A stretch of 64,000 bases of DNA from Flavobacterium ustbae (GTDB taxonomy: Bacteria; Bacteroidota; Bacteroidia; Flavobacteriales; Flavobacteriaceae), in NCBI RefSeq assembly GCF_003946915.1, contig NZ_RPOC01000003.1, forward strand, positions 1 to 64,000, written 5' to 3'. This document shows, in pieces, positions 1 through 9,700 of this stretch. Below the pieces are notes generated by a model that saw only the letters and a program-made list of their open reading frames with translations, was not told the DNA's origin and made no database searches. Position numbers and translations under genes: made by a program. Position 1 is the stretch's first letter, and every line of letters begins with the position of its first letter.

Positions 1-34
1 ATAATAATGAAAGGATAAAACTAAATTTAAAAGG

Positions 35-63
35 AATGAGCCCGATACAATATCGAGCTCATT
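35..63. terminator. Hairpin, possible terminator
   Basis: AATGAGC (35-41) pairs with GCTCATT (57-63), and CGATA (43-47) with TATCG (51-55). A T/A-rich stretch follows. It could end a gene lying left of the window, but no such gene is visible here. Confidence 0.5.
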
Positions 64-127
64 ATTATAAAAATTAATTATAAATTTGTCTAAACTTTTG
101 GGTGCAGTCTATCAAGGAGTTTGGGAT

Positions 128-278
128 TCTTTTTTTTTAGATATATTTTAGTTTAATGTTTAAAGTTTCAAGTTTCAAGTTTCAAGTTCAATTTGGAATT
201 TGGAATTTCAAGAGTTTCAAATTTTCAGGCTTTGGAATTTAGAATTTGGAATTTCAAGAGTTTGGAATTTTTTAAAAG
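128..278. repeat. Degenerate GTTTCAAG / TTGGAATTT short repeats
   Basis: AGTTTCA-type heptamers are repeated in tandem (about 163-190). They are followed by two copies of a TTGGAATTT...TTTCAAGAG unit (about 190-270). The heptamer is the same as in the inverted repeats of the trp locus (44.3-47.3 kb), but here no clear inverted partner is seen. Non-coding. Confidence 0.7.
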
Positions 279-2633
279 TTATCTTTTTAAACTAAAATGC
301 CCTTTTACATTTTTTCCGTTAACAAAAAGTAGCGTAAACCAATAATCATCTGAAGGCATTTCCCTTCCGTTAAAAATCCCATTCCAGCCTCCGCCATTTT
401 GATTCATCTGTTTCAGTAATTGTCCATAGCGATCAAAAATAGAAATAGTATAGTTTGGCATCTGATTCATGTCTTTTATTACCCATAAATCATTAAATCC
501 GTCTCCGTTTGGAGTGAAGAAACGCGGATAATCTAAGACATAGATTAAAAATGAATTAGACAAACCACAACCATTTTTATCTTTTGCAACAGCATAATAA
601 GTGCCTGGAACTACTTGAGTAAAAGTTGGGCTGTCTTGAAAAGCGATTCCGTCAAGAGAAAACTCATAATTTCCAACTCCCGTATACAGAATTTGTACGG
701 TATTGTCAGTGCCAGAGAAATCTTTTACATCTGCTCCAGTAATTGTGGCAGGTTCAGATAATATTATTTTGAAGTTTTTAGTTTTTTCACAGCCATTTAC
801 ATCTTTTACGGTTACTGAGTAATCTCCAGCAGTAGTAATTAATGCAGAATTTGTAGTACTGTCATTATTGGTCCAGCTGTAACTGCTAAATCCAGAGGCA
901 ACGGTTAGAGTTATTTCGTCGCCTTGACATAAATAAAGTGTCTCATCTTCAAAATTTGGAGGATCGAAGCTATGCACGATTAATTCTACAGGAGTAATAT
1001 CATAACAATTAGAACCGTTGGCAGCTCGCGCATAAATAGTCTGACTGTTTGGAGTTGTATTTTTGAAGATATCGGGTAACTTATTAGTTTCTGTAACGGC
1101 ATCTGAAGCAGATAGGAAATAGTCGATTACAAGTCCCGGAGGCAAACCTGATAGAATTTGCGGTGTTACTTCATCTTGTAAATTAAATTGATATAAGCCG
1201 TCTTGTATCGCATCGCCATCGCAAGTTTCTAATGGAGGTTGATTTGGAATAACAGTATTAGAAACATTTAGTGTCACTTCTGCTGTTTTGCTACAACCAA
1301 AACTATTTTGAATTACTGCAAAAACAATTTGATTTGGAGTTTTGTTTGTGTAGCGTTGCGGATTTGGAATCGGATTTGTTTTCGCCTGTGCCTCTGCCAA
1401 AGTTTCATAATACCCTTGATTGGTAATCTGCGGATTATTATTTTTTACGATGTTATCGACTTTAGTCAGATCAAAAATGGTAAAGCCATCATTATCATCA
1501 TCACATTGGAGTAAAGAAGTATCTGTCGACAAAATTTCAGGAGAAAATTCAACCGTAATTTCTCCAACAGAAACACATGTTGTGGTGGTTAGGTTGGCTT
1601 CAACTTTATAAGTGCCTGATGATGGTACAATATAAGATGATCCTGTTGCGCCCGCAATTTCAACGTATTTATTAGAAGCATCTTTTTTAAACCATTTGAA
1701 AGTATAATTGGTGGAACTTAAATTAGTTTCTAAAGCAAAATTTTCGCCAAAGCATACAGGATTATTATTGGCAAGGGTTCTGTCTTCTCCAAAATTTATT
1801 TTAGTTAAAAAACTTCCGGCTTCAATAAAAACCGCCGAATTGTAATGTCTTGTTGCATCATCGGCAACCACAAGTTTCAAATGGTATTTTTTATTTGGCG
1901 TTACCTCTGTAGAAGCATTCATTACTATGGTTTGGCCTGCATAGTTCACAGGACTTGCTATCGTATTATAACCATTAAAATAGTTTTCGTTCTGCGCTTC
2001 ACATCCATCTATTGTTTGTCCATTGCTGCCAATAATGGGGTCAATTTTAGGATGTACTGTTGTTGCCGATACTGCCACAGTAGTATTGGGTAAAACCGCA
2101 AGATTTTTGTAATTATCACTGCTTCCTGCTTCTTTAATCAAGAAAGCAAATCCGTCTGAATAGATGCACGGGAAAATATTTTGATATTCATTCGAAGCAA
2201 AAATATAATTAAAGCTAATTGAATTGGTTAGTGCAATAAAATCAAACTCTAAAACCGTTGCTTGTGTACTGTTATTAATTCCTAAAGCAGTGTTAAGATC
2301 TGCATCACCATTCCAGTTTGGGACTTTCGTGCCTTCAGAATCTTCCTTGACATAAGGCCCTTGAGCTTTTATACTAGGTGAAGTGCTTAATACGATTCCG
2401 CTAGCAAAGGGAAAATTTGCACCAGCCGTAAATGAACCGTAACTCTGCTCATTTGGTGTAGGGTTTCCGGTTGCATTTACACTCTCAGTATCAATACAAG
2501 AACTATTTATTAAAACATTTTGAATTAAATCTGCTGGTGTTGCTGTAGCATTAACAGTGATATTCTGTGCGCTGATTTTATGGCAAAAACAGCACAATAT
2601 AAAAAGTAATAATAAAGCTCTTAATTGACTCAT
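279..2633 (-). CDS. T9SS type B secreted surface protein with choice-of-anchor L domain
   Basis: A secreted protein of 784 residues. Residues 1-22 form a signal peptide ending at ISAQ. Residues about 30-275 resemble the choice-of-anchor L domain, including the FIEAGSF ending. Beta-rich Ig/PKD-like modules follow. The last ~83 residues (from 702) are the gliding-motility-associated C-terminal domain, with FTPNGDGFNDLW and FDRYGQ motifs, which is the type B sorting signal of the type IX secretion system. The protein is therefore expected to cross the outer membrane and end up on the surface or outside. It starts 13 bases after the ABC permease stop, so it may be co-transcribed with the exporter genes, although nothing links their functions. 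The ligand or adhesion target is unknown. Confidence 0.9.
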   Translation of the reverse strand: MSQLRALLLLFILCCFCHKISAQNITVNATATPADLIQNVLINSSCIDTESVNATGNPTPNEQSYGSFTAGANFPFASGIVLSTSPSIKAQGPYVKEDSEGTKVPNWNGDADLNTALGINNSTQATVLEFDFIALTNSISFNYIFASNEYQNIFPCIYSDGFAFLIKEAGSSDNYKNLAVLPNTTVAVSATTVHPKIDPIIGSNGQTIDGCEAQNENYFNGYNTIASPVNYAGQTIVMNASTEVTPNKKYHLKLVVADDATRHYNSAVFIEAGSFLTKINFGEDRTLANNNPVCFGENFALETNLSSTNYTFKWFKKDASNKYVEIAGATGSSYIVPSSGTYKVEANLTTTTCVSVGEITVEFSPEILSTDTSLLQCDDDNDGFTIFDLTKVDNIVKNNNPQITNQGYYETLAEAQAKTNPIPNPQRYTNKTPNQIVFAVIQNSFGCSKTAEVTLNVSNTVIPNQPPLETCDGDAIQDGLYQFNLQDEVTPQILSGLPPGLVIDYFLSASDAVTETNKLPDIFKNTTPNSQTIYARAANGSNCYDITPVELIVHSFDPPNFEDETLYLCQGDEITLTVASGFSSYSWTNNDSTTNSALITTAGDYSVTVKDVNGCEKTKNFKIILSEPATITGADVKDFSGTDNTVQILYTGVGNYEFSLDGIAFQDSPTFTQVVPGTYYAVAKDKNGCGLSNSFLIYVLDYPRFFTPNGDGFNDLWVIKDMNQMPNYTISIFDRYGQLLKQMNQNGGGWNGIFNGREMPSDDYWFTLLFVNGKNVKGHFSLKR

Positions 2634-2646
2634 AGTAGCAAATATA

Positions 2647-3483
2647 CTACAAATCTCTATTTTTTAATAATTTGTAAGAAAAATAAACAAACAGAAAAGT
2701 CCAGACTAAAACGATTAAAATAGCTGAATAATCGACACTAAAATCACCTTCTGTATTAATTCCAATTTGTGTACCAATATTTTTAACAACAGATAGTCTA
2801 GGACCTGGATTAACAATAAGATTAGACATTGATTCTAAGGGAAAAAACTGCGTGATTAATTTATCAGTATCACTGTTCGGGAAAATTTTAAAGGCTAAAG
2901 TACCTCTAGCAATTGCTTCGATTATGCTCCAAACTAACAGAAAACCAAGTGCAAAAGCAGATCGTTTTACTAAAATTCCTAAAAAAAGACAGAAAGAAAA
3001 GAATCCAGTTAGTTTTACAAAAAAAGCTAAAAGATAATCTAAGTCACTAAAAATAATGCCAAATTCGGTGTAAGAAGAAAAAGACAATCCTAAAAGCAAA
3101 CTCATAATGAAAACAAAAACGGTAGACCCAAAGGCAAATAAAACTACAGTTAAAAATTTTGATAAAATAAATTCCTTTTTGCTAATACCATCAATTAAAT
3201 TCTGTTTTAAAGTTCCGTAGCTATATTCATTGGCCATCATAGAAACGATTACAATCGCTAAAAAGAATTTAAGCCAAGCTGCAACATACGTATTAAAATG
3301 CCAGATAAAGGGAAAATTAAATATTCCCATTTCGGCCAGATGAAATTTAAAAACTCCGATATCAAATTTTATTGCGGCAATAAGCGCAATAAAAGAAAGT
3401 AATATAAAATAAGTTAGGGTTAATATACGGCTGGCTTTGTTCAACCAGATTTTTTGTAATTCTATAGAGAGAAGTCTTTTCAT
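2647..3483 (-). CDS. ABC transporter permease (ABC-2 type)
   Basis: A membrane protein of 278 residues with about six hydrophobic segments (near residues 18-38, 60-82, 105-135, 148-168, 175-195 and 250-272). The layout matches single-subunit ABC-2 type permeases of Bacteroidota. The gene lies 3 bases downstream of the ATPase gene at 3487-4398, so the two very probably form one exporter. The substrate cannot be told from sequence. Such pairs usually handle lipids, antibiotics or peptides. Confidence 0.88.
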   Translation of the reverse strand: MKRLLSIELQKIWLNKASRILTLTYFILLSFIALIAAIKFDIGVFKFHLAEMGIFNFPFIWHFNTYVAAWLKFFLAIVIVSMMANEYSYGTLKQNLIDGISKKEFILSKFLTVVLFAFGSTVFVFIMSLLLGLSFSSYTEFGIIFSDLDYLLAFFVKLTGFFSFCLFLGILVKRSAFALGFLLVWSIIEAIARGTLAFKIFPNSDTDKLITQFFPLESMSNLIVNPGPRLSVVKNIGTQIGINTEGDFSVDYSAILIVLVWTFLFVYFSYKLLKNRDL

Positions 3484-3486
3484 GGT

Positions 3487-4398
3487 TTAGTTTTTTTGAG
3501 CGATTGCATTTTTGGTTAATTCTAAAAATTGAGCTTCTAAGCTGTTTTTGCGTTTTACTAAATGGCTTAAAACAATATTCTTAGAAAATAAAAACTGATT
3601 TAAATCTGAAGCGGATAAATCAGATTTTAAATAAACTAAAACTTTTCCGTCTTCGTCAGCAACTCGATCGACTGAAGGGTGTTCTAGTAAAATGTTTTTT
3701 AAAACTAAACTGTCATCTGCCTGCAACTCAAAGAATCCTTCGTTAGAAGACATTCCGTCAACTGGGCCAGAATATAAAACTTCGCCTTTTCTTAAAACAA
3801 TTACTTGCGAGCATACTTTTTCGACTTCGTCCAATAAATGAGAAGCCAATAAAATAGTGGTTCCCTGCGATGCAATTTTTTTAATAATATCTCGAATCTG
3901 ATGAATTCCTTGCGGATCTAATCCGTTGGTTGGCTCATCTAAAATTAAAATTTCGGGATCGTTTAAAAGTGCCGATGCAATAGCCAGACGCTGTTTCATT
4001 CCTAAAGAAAAAGTGCTGAATTTGCTATCTTTTCTTTCGCTTAAACCAACCAATTCTAGTTTTTCGATAACCTTAGAATAATTAATGTTTTTGATTTTGC
4101 AAACCAGTTTCAGATTTTGCTCGGCCGTCATGTACGGATAAAAATTGGGTCTTTCAATAATCGCACCAACTTTCTTCAAGGCTTCGTGCGTTTCTATATT
4201 ACCGTCAAACCAGCGATAATTGCCAGATGATTTATTAACAACGCTTAAAACAATTCCTAAAGTAGTCGATTTTCCGCTGCCGTTTGGGCCAAGAATGCCA
4301 TAAACTCGACCTTTTTGTATTTTAAAAGACACATTTTTTAAAGCCTGGATTCGACCGTATCTTTTGCTTAAATTCTCAATGGTTAATATGGTTTCCAA
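3487..4398 (-). CDS. ABC transporter ATP-binding protein
   Basis: The 303-residue ATPase subunit carries Walker A GPNGSGKST (37-45), the signature SLGMKQ (131-136), Walker B LILDEP (151-156, catalytic Glu155) and a switch His in LLASHLL (near 185). A C-terminal extension of about 90 residues is typical of the CcmA/NatA-like exporter ATPases that pair with ABC-2 permeases. It is the first gene of a probable operon with the permease and then the T9SS protein. It is transcribed divergently from the gene at 4505. Confidence 0.93.
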   Translation of the reverse strand: METILTIENLSKRYGRIQALKNVSFKIQKGRVYGILGPNGSGKSTTLGIVLSVVNKSSGNYRWFDGNIETHEALKKVGAIIERPNFYPYMTAEQNLKLVCKIKNINYSKVIEKLELVGLSERKDSKFSTFSLGMKQRLAIASALLNDPEILILDEPTNGLDPQGIHQIRDIIKKIASQGTTILLASHLLDEVEKVCSQVIVLRKGEVLYSGPVDGMSSNEGFFELQADDSLVLKNILLEHPSVDRVADEDGKVLVYLKSDLSASDLNQFLFSKNIVLSHLVKRKNSLEAQFLELTKNAIAQKN

Positions 4399-4504
4399 AT
4401 TTTTCTGGTTTTAGTTTTTAGTATGACGAGCCAAGATGATTTTTGTTACTTTAAATTCTAACTTTAAATCCTATTGATGTAAATTTGTAATAAAGATATT
4501 CAAA

Positions 4505-5557
4505 ATGAGCGAGCCTTTAATGGTTTTAAAAAAACCGTCTTATCCTTTAACGCAGCCACTTTTAAGTTATTTAGAGCGTTACGAACGTATTTCTAAAGTT
4601 TCTGTGTTTTACGATGACTTGCTTCGTTTTTCGGGATCTATAAATGTTTACGATAAAAATGATACCGATACGCTTTGGATTCGAGTATATTACGGCGAAT
4701 TTGAGCGCAATGAAATTGATTTAAATCTAAAGAAAATATATTCGCTTTTGCATTCTGATGGGAATAATGAGATTATTCAATATCTGAATGTCGATGCGAT
4801 TGACTACTGTACTTTTGGAAATTCTAAACCTTTTAGAATTAAAGTTCGAAATATTCTCAATGACAATTACGTCCATTTTTATATTAAAAAAGCAGACGCC
4901 TCACGAATTTACGGTTTGGAGTTGGAAGATATACTTTCGCCAGATAAAATCAATTTTTTGGTTTATAATGATACTTTGATTGAAGAGCATATTATTGGGA
5001 TTCCAGGCGATGTTTTTATGGATACACTGCTTCATCAATGCAGTGAAATGGAAAAAGCACAGATTGCAAAAGAGTTTGTAAAATTTAACGAACGATGTAT
5101 GATTCGTCTTCTTGGAGATATGCGTGCTTATAATTACGTAATTGTCCCAATTCATGATTTTGACCAAGTAGTTTATAAAATTCGTCCAATCGATTTTGAC
5201 CAGCAATGTTACGAAGGCAATTTTAAAGTGTATCGTCCGCAGTTTTTCAAGGAAAATTTTCCGATGATTCAATTAATCAAAGAGAAATTGGAAGAACGTT
5301 CGATTATTCAATATAAAGACGAAGAAAGAGCGATTTTGGCAAAACGTATACATTCCGCCGAAACTAGAATTAAAAAACTACTTAATATTATGTGTCATGA
5401 TACCATTTCGACACAAGAACATCTATTGCAATTAAAAATGGAATTGTATCGTTATACGAACGACATGAAATTCAAAAATGCAAAATCGATGGGGCACATC
5501 ATGCATGCGGCATTCGAATTCATCATTCGCAATTTTAAAAATACTAACTTGGTTTAA
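4505..5557 (+). CDS. Conserved hypothetical with kinase-like catalytic motifs
   Basis: A soluble protein of 350 residues from no family I can name with certainty. The middle looks like a protein-kinase or aminoglycoside-phosphotransferase fold. A lysine pair in HFYIKKA (124-130) could be the beta-3 lysine, and LIEEHIIGIPGD (158-169) resembles a hinge. GDMRAYN (204-210) has the GDxxxxN spacing of a catalytic loop, and PIDFD (228-232) resembles the metal-binding DFD/DFG. The C-terminal ~90 residues look helical and charged. The motif reading is mine, and no enzyme activity is proven. The gene stands alone; an inverted repeat (5568-5630) follows it. Confidence 0.75.
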   Translation: MSEPLMVLKKPSYPLTQPLLSYLERYERISKVSVFYDDLLRFSGSINVYDKNDTDTLWIRVYYGEFERNEIDLNLKKIYSLLHSDGNNEIIQYLNVDAIDYCTFGNSKPFRIKVRNILNDNYVHFYIKKADASRIYGLELEDILSPDKINFLVYNDTLIEEHIIGIPGDVFMDTLLHQCSEMEKAQIAKEFVKFNERCMIRLLGDMRAYNYVIVPIHDFDQVVYKIRPIDFDQQCYEGNFKVYRPQFFKENFPMIQLIKEKLEERSIIQYKDEERAILAKRIHSAETRIKKLLNIMCHDTISTQEHLLQLKMELYRYTNDMKFKNAKSMGHIMHAAFEFIIRNFKNTNLV

Positions 5558-5567
5558 AGGAAAATCG

Positions 5568-5630
5568 CCATATAATTTATATAAGTAATTTGAGAAGCTT
5601 GGCTAAATTGAACTTATATAACTTATATGG
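5568..5630. repeat. Inverted repeat, CCATATAAGT family (copy 1)
   Basis: The 19-base arm at 5568-5586 matches the reverse complement of 5612-5630 at 18 of 19 positions. Other copies lie at 56036-56150, 57684-57760 and 58403-58470. Intergenic; it may act as a hairpin at the 3' end of the upstream gene. Confidence 0.85.
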
Positions 5631-5649
5631 TTTAAAAACAACATAATAT

Positions 5650-6513
5650 ATGAAAAAATCTTTTTTAGTTTTCTGTTCAATTGTTTTATTAGCTTGTCAG
5701 AAACAATCTGGTTCTGATTTGAAAGAACTGTATTCGCTTCCGAAAAAATTAAAAGAAGTTTCGGGAATTGCCTATTTTCCTGAAACTAAAACTCTTTACA
5801 CTCTAGAAGATAGCGGAAATAAAAATGCGATTTACGCCATTAATACAGAAGGAAAGCTAACGAAGACCATTACGATTTCTAATGCCACAAATGTCGATTG
5901 GGAAGATATTACAAAAGATAAATCTGGAAATATCTACATTGGCGATTTTGGAAATAATGATAACGAAAGAAGAGATTTATGCATTTACAAAGTAGCAAAA
6001 AATCAGCTCAGTAATGATTTGGCTAAAGCCGAATATAAAATCTCCTTTTCGTATCCAGAACAAAAAGAGTTTCCTCCAAAGAAAAAAGAAATGTTTTACG
6101 ATGTAGAAGGTTTTTTTGAACTGAATGGGTATTTCTATCTTTTTACCAAAAACAGAAGCAAAGGTTTTGACGGAACCGCTTTTATCTACAAAATCAAAAA
6201 TGCTGCAGGAACACAAAAAGCAGTAAGAATAGGAGAGTTTAAAACTTGCAGCAATTACAATCACTGTGTTTTGACCAGCGCAACAATTAGTCCAGACGGC
6301 AAAAAAGTGGCGCTATTAAGTCACGATAAAGTTGTCTTGTTTAAAGATTTTAAAGGAGATTTATTCCACAAAGGAAAACAAACCGAATTGAATCTAAATC
6401 ACTTTTCACAAAAAGAAGCTATTGTTTTTAAAGACAACAACACCTTACTTATAGCCGACGAAAAAACAAATAAAGTAGGAGGAAAGGTTTATGAGTTTTC
6501 ATTAAGCTACTAA
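5650..6513 (+). CDS. Lipoprotein, SdiA-regulated / beta-propeller-like
   Basis: A lipoprotein of 287 residues. The signal peptide ends in the lipobox LLAC (Cys16), so the mature protein should be membrane-anchored. The rest has repeated beta-strand blocks: SGIAYFPETKTLYTLEDSG near the start, then DWEDITKDKSGNIYIGDFG, then TSATISPDGKKVALLSHDK. This pattern fits a propeller of the NHL or SdiA-regulated type. No enzyme motif is seen. The function is unknown; binding or scaffolding in the envelope is the usual guess for this class. Confidence 0.75.
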   Translation: MKKSFLVFCSIVLLACQKQSGSDLKELYSLPKKLKEVSGIAYFPETKTLYTLEDSGNKNAIYAINTEGKLTKTITISNATNVDWEDITKDKSGNIYIGDFGNNDNERRDLCIYKVAKNQLSNDLAKAEYKISFSYPEQKEFPPKKKEMFYDVEGFFELNGYFYLFTKNRSKGFDGTAFIYKIKNAAGTQKAVRIGEFKTCSNYNHCVLTSATISPDGKKVALLSHDKVVLFKDFKGDLFHKGKQTELNLNHFSQKEAIVFKDNNTLLIADEKTNKVGGKVYEFSLSY

Positions 6514-6545
6514 GATGCTAAGCTTCTAAGGTATTAAGGAAAAAG

Positions 6546-6597
6546 TTAGCCACGAATTCACGAATCATTATAATAAAATTCGTGAATTCGTGGCTAA
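6546..6597. repeat. Perfect inverted repeat, GCCACGAATT family (copy 1)
   Basis: The 20-base arms 6546-6565 and 6578-6597 are exact reverse complements around a 12-base loop. The arm contains GCCACGAATTCACGAAT. It lies between two convergent genes and could act as a bidirectional hairpin. Confidence 0.95.
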
Positions 6598-6645
6598 AAA
6601 CTTTGCAACTTTGTGTCTTTGCGGCAAAATATTAGAAGCAAAAAA

Positions 6646-6733
6646 GTTAGCCACGAATTTCACGAATTTCCACTAATTTTTATTTGATAGGATAAAAAAT
6701 AATTCGTGAAAATTAGTGGAATTAGTGGCTAAA
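6646..6733. repeat. Imperfect inverted repeat, GCCACGAATT family (copy 2)
   Basis: TTAGCCACGAATTTCACGAA on the left faces AATTAGTGGCTAA on the right, with several mismatches and an A/T-rich centre. It is a second diverged copy within 50 bases of the perfect one. The following 35 bases (TTTGCGACTTTGTGCC...) belong to another short repeat type, also seen near 20.75 kb. Confidence 0.8.
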
Positions 6734-6768
6734 AAACCTTTGCGACTTTGTGCCTTCGTGGCAAAACC

Positions 6769-9700
6769 TTAGAAACTGTACGCCGCTCCAAAAATCACCC
6801 TTCCGATTTCATCTGGAGATTTGAAGTATGAAATTCTTGCTGTAATAACATTTATAGCGTTTAGCCAAAGTCCGCCGCCGTAATCGTGATGCCATTTTTT
6901 AGAATTTTCGCCATCAAGCCAAACCCTTCCATAATCAAAACCGCCTAAAATTCCGTAAGTCATAGGTACAATAGTGCGCTGGATTTTTCCGATGCTTAAT
7001 CGCAAATCAGAACTTTGAGAGAAATAAGAATTTCCTAAGAAACGCTCATTTCTAAATCCGCGTAAATCCGTATCACCTCCAAGCGCTGCTCCTTGATAAA
7101 ATTCGTAGTTGTTATTTAAAATGGCTTTTCCTTTTAAATAAGTAGCCAAAATAAGTTTTCCGTTATGATCAATTTTATGTGTAAAACCTAAAATACTTTC
7201 AAGCGTTGGAAAATTCTTTTTTGTATCATCCAAATTTGTCGTCCAAGTTCCAGCAATCACAAAATGCATACCTAAGGTAGGTTTCGCTACAAAATCGGAA
7301 TTCTTAAATACATATTTAACTTTTAAGCTTCCAAAATTCTGGCTTTCAAATACATCTGGATTTACAATTCCCGGAATATCAATATATCGATTTTCGGTTT
7401 CTTCAACCGTCATTCTCTGGAAAATAGGTTGAATGCTAAATTCACTTCCATATCTTCCAACATGTCTGATAGCACCCGAAGCATTAAATTTTCTAATGCG
7501 CACACGGTTATAATCCATGCTCACTTCATCATCGTATTGCGCTTCATTCCCGTATCCAAAATAGTTCATTGCAAAATTTGGAGTCGTATAAAGCGATTCC
7601 ACATCAATAACCCATTTTCCTAATAACCCAGGAAAATGTGCTGCATAATTAAATTCTAAACCGCCCGTTGCAAAATAGTAAAAAGCATTAAAAATATGTC
7701 TTTGCGTGTACGGATTCTGTTTAAAATTATTAACCGTATAATTTAAATTGATTCCCACTTTTACACCATCATCTGGATTAAAACCAATATTCGGAAGTCC
7801 AGAAATTACATTGTATTTCGGTTTTTCGTAATTGTATAAATTAACATCGTAATCGTCTGTTAATTGTGTCTGAGTTTTAGAATCTAAGTTGTATGTGTTT
7901 TCTTTTGATTTAAAATCGTAAACAATAACCTTTCTTCCGTTTTCAATGTTGTAAATATCATTGTTCTGACCGCCAATCAAACGAATTTTAATGCTCGATT
8001 TCTTATCTCCTTTAACTTCAAAAGTATCATTATCATCCAATCCGTAAATCCAAAGATTTCTGGTTTTATTATCTGTTACAGTTTTAGTATAAAGCAATTC
8101 ATCGCCCTCTTTTTTAACTCTGTAAACCTGAATTTCAATTTCTTTTTTTGCATTATGATTCAGAACAAACTTATCTTTTTTGTCTGTTCCAGCAATCATA
8201 TCCGTTTTGCTCAAAACATCAGAATATTCACGAGCATATTTCTGAAGATCCTTTTTTCTGTTTTTTAGTTTCGTTTTGATTTCGTCAATCGTTCCATCTT
8301 GAACTTCTTTTGGCAAGTTTTTGAAAGCCTCATCGATATCAGCATCAGTTAAATTTTCCTGAATATATTTTGCCTGTTCTACCCATTCTTTTTCTTGAGA
8401 CGTTCTTAAAAAAGCCAAATCCATTGGGTAAGGTTCTCTACTTAACCATTTTACATTGTCAATTTTATTTTTAAAAGTTCTCATATGACGCAATGCCGGA
8501 ATATTCATTAAAATAGAAAGCAAGGCTCCGTCATATTTTACAAATGCTTGATCGCGATCTCTCGGAATTGGTCTGTAAATTACTTTTCCATCTTCTTTAT
8601 ATTCGGCCCAACGCCATTGATCGCTGTGTCTGTCCCAATCTCCCAAAAGCATATCAAACAAACGCGCTTTTATATATTCTTTTTCGTCGACCGTATATTT
8701 TTCATCTTTATGAAGATTCAGCATCATATCGTCAGTTCCGATAATATTGCTTGGTTTTCCGAAATTTTTTCCGTCCAAATGATTGTCTGCGGGCCTTTCT
8801 TCAACCATATACAATTGATCTCCAAAACTCGCATTAAATTCGCCCAAGCCATTTTGTTTCGGAACATAATATAAAATTGGGTTAGTATGTCTCAATCGAA
8901 TTTTATCTGACATACCGCCAATTGCAAAAGAAGAATAAGGATAAGAAGTCGTATAAAAATCAAATAAGAAATCTTCGACATACGTTTTGTCAAAGTCATT
9001 TACCACATATTGATCTTTAAAAGCAACTGACTGTAAAAATACGGTCGCGCTTTTTTTCATGGCACGCATCACATATTCACGGCCTTGAGGATCAGACATT
9101 CTTAATGAAACCGATTGATGTCCGCCGCCTTCGCGAATAGGTTTTAAACCGCCTTTTAAAGTATCGACAGTTGCAGTTGTTGCTTCAATTGGCAAACTGT
9201 AATAATATCTGTAATGTTTGCCAAATAAAAACCTGTGAAATGCACTTTTATCGGTCATTTTTGTAGAATAAATCGAAGTTGTTACTTTTGAAGGAAACTT
9301 GTTCGGAATATCTTCGGCCCAGTTTATTTCTTTTGCTTTTATTATTTCGCGCTCAAAAAGAAGTTTTTCTTTATTGTTTTCATTTCCATAAAAAGAAACT
9401 TTTGCATCACCAGTTTTAAACATAGTCAAAATGGCATAACCGTTTTTGCCATACGAAAAATCATAAGGATTGATCGCTCTTGCAGCTTCAGATTTTGACC
9501 CGGCACCGCTAATGATCTGCTGGATATTTTCTTTGCTGATGTATTGCAGATTATGGTCGTGACCCGAAACTACAATTACATTTTTCTGCTTTTGTAAAAG
9601 CGTTTTAATTCTTTTAGCATAAATTGTATACTGTTTATTTTGAATATCCTGCGGACTAATACCTGATGTTTTTCTGACTAAATTGAGGAAAGAGCCGATT

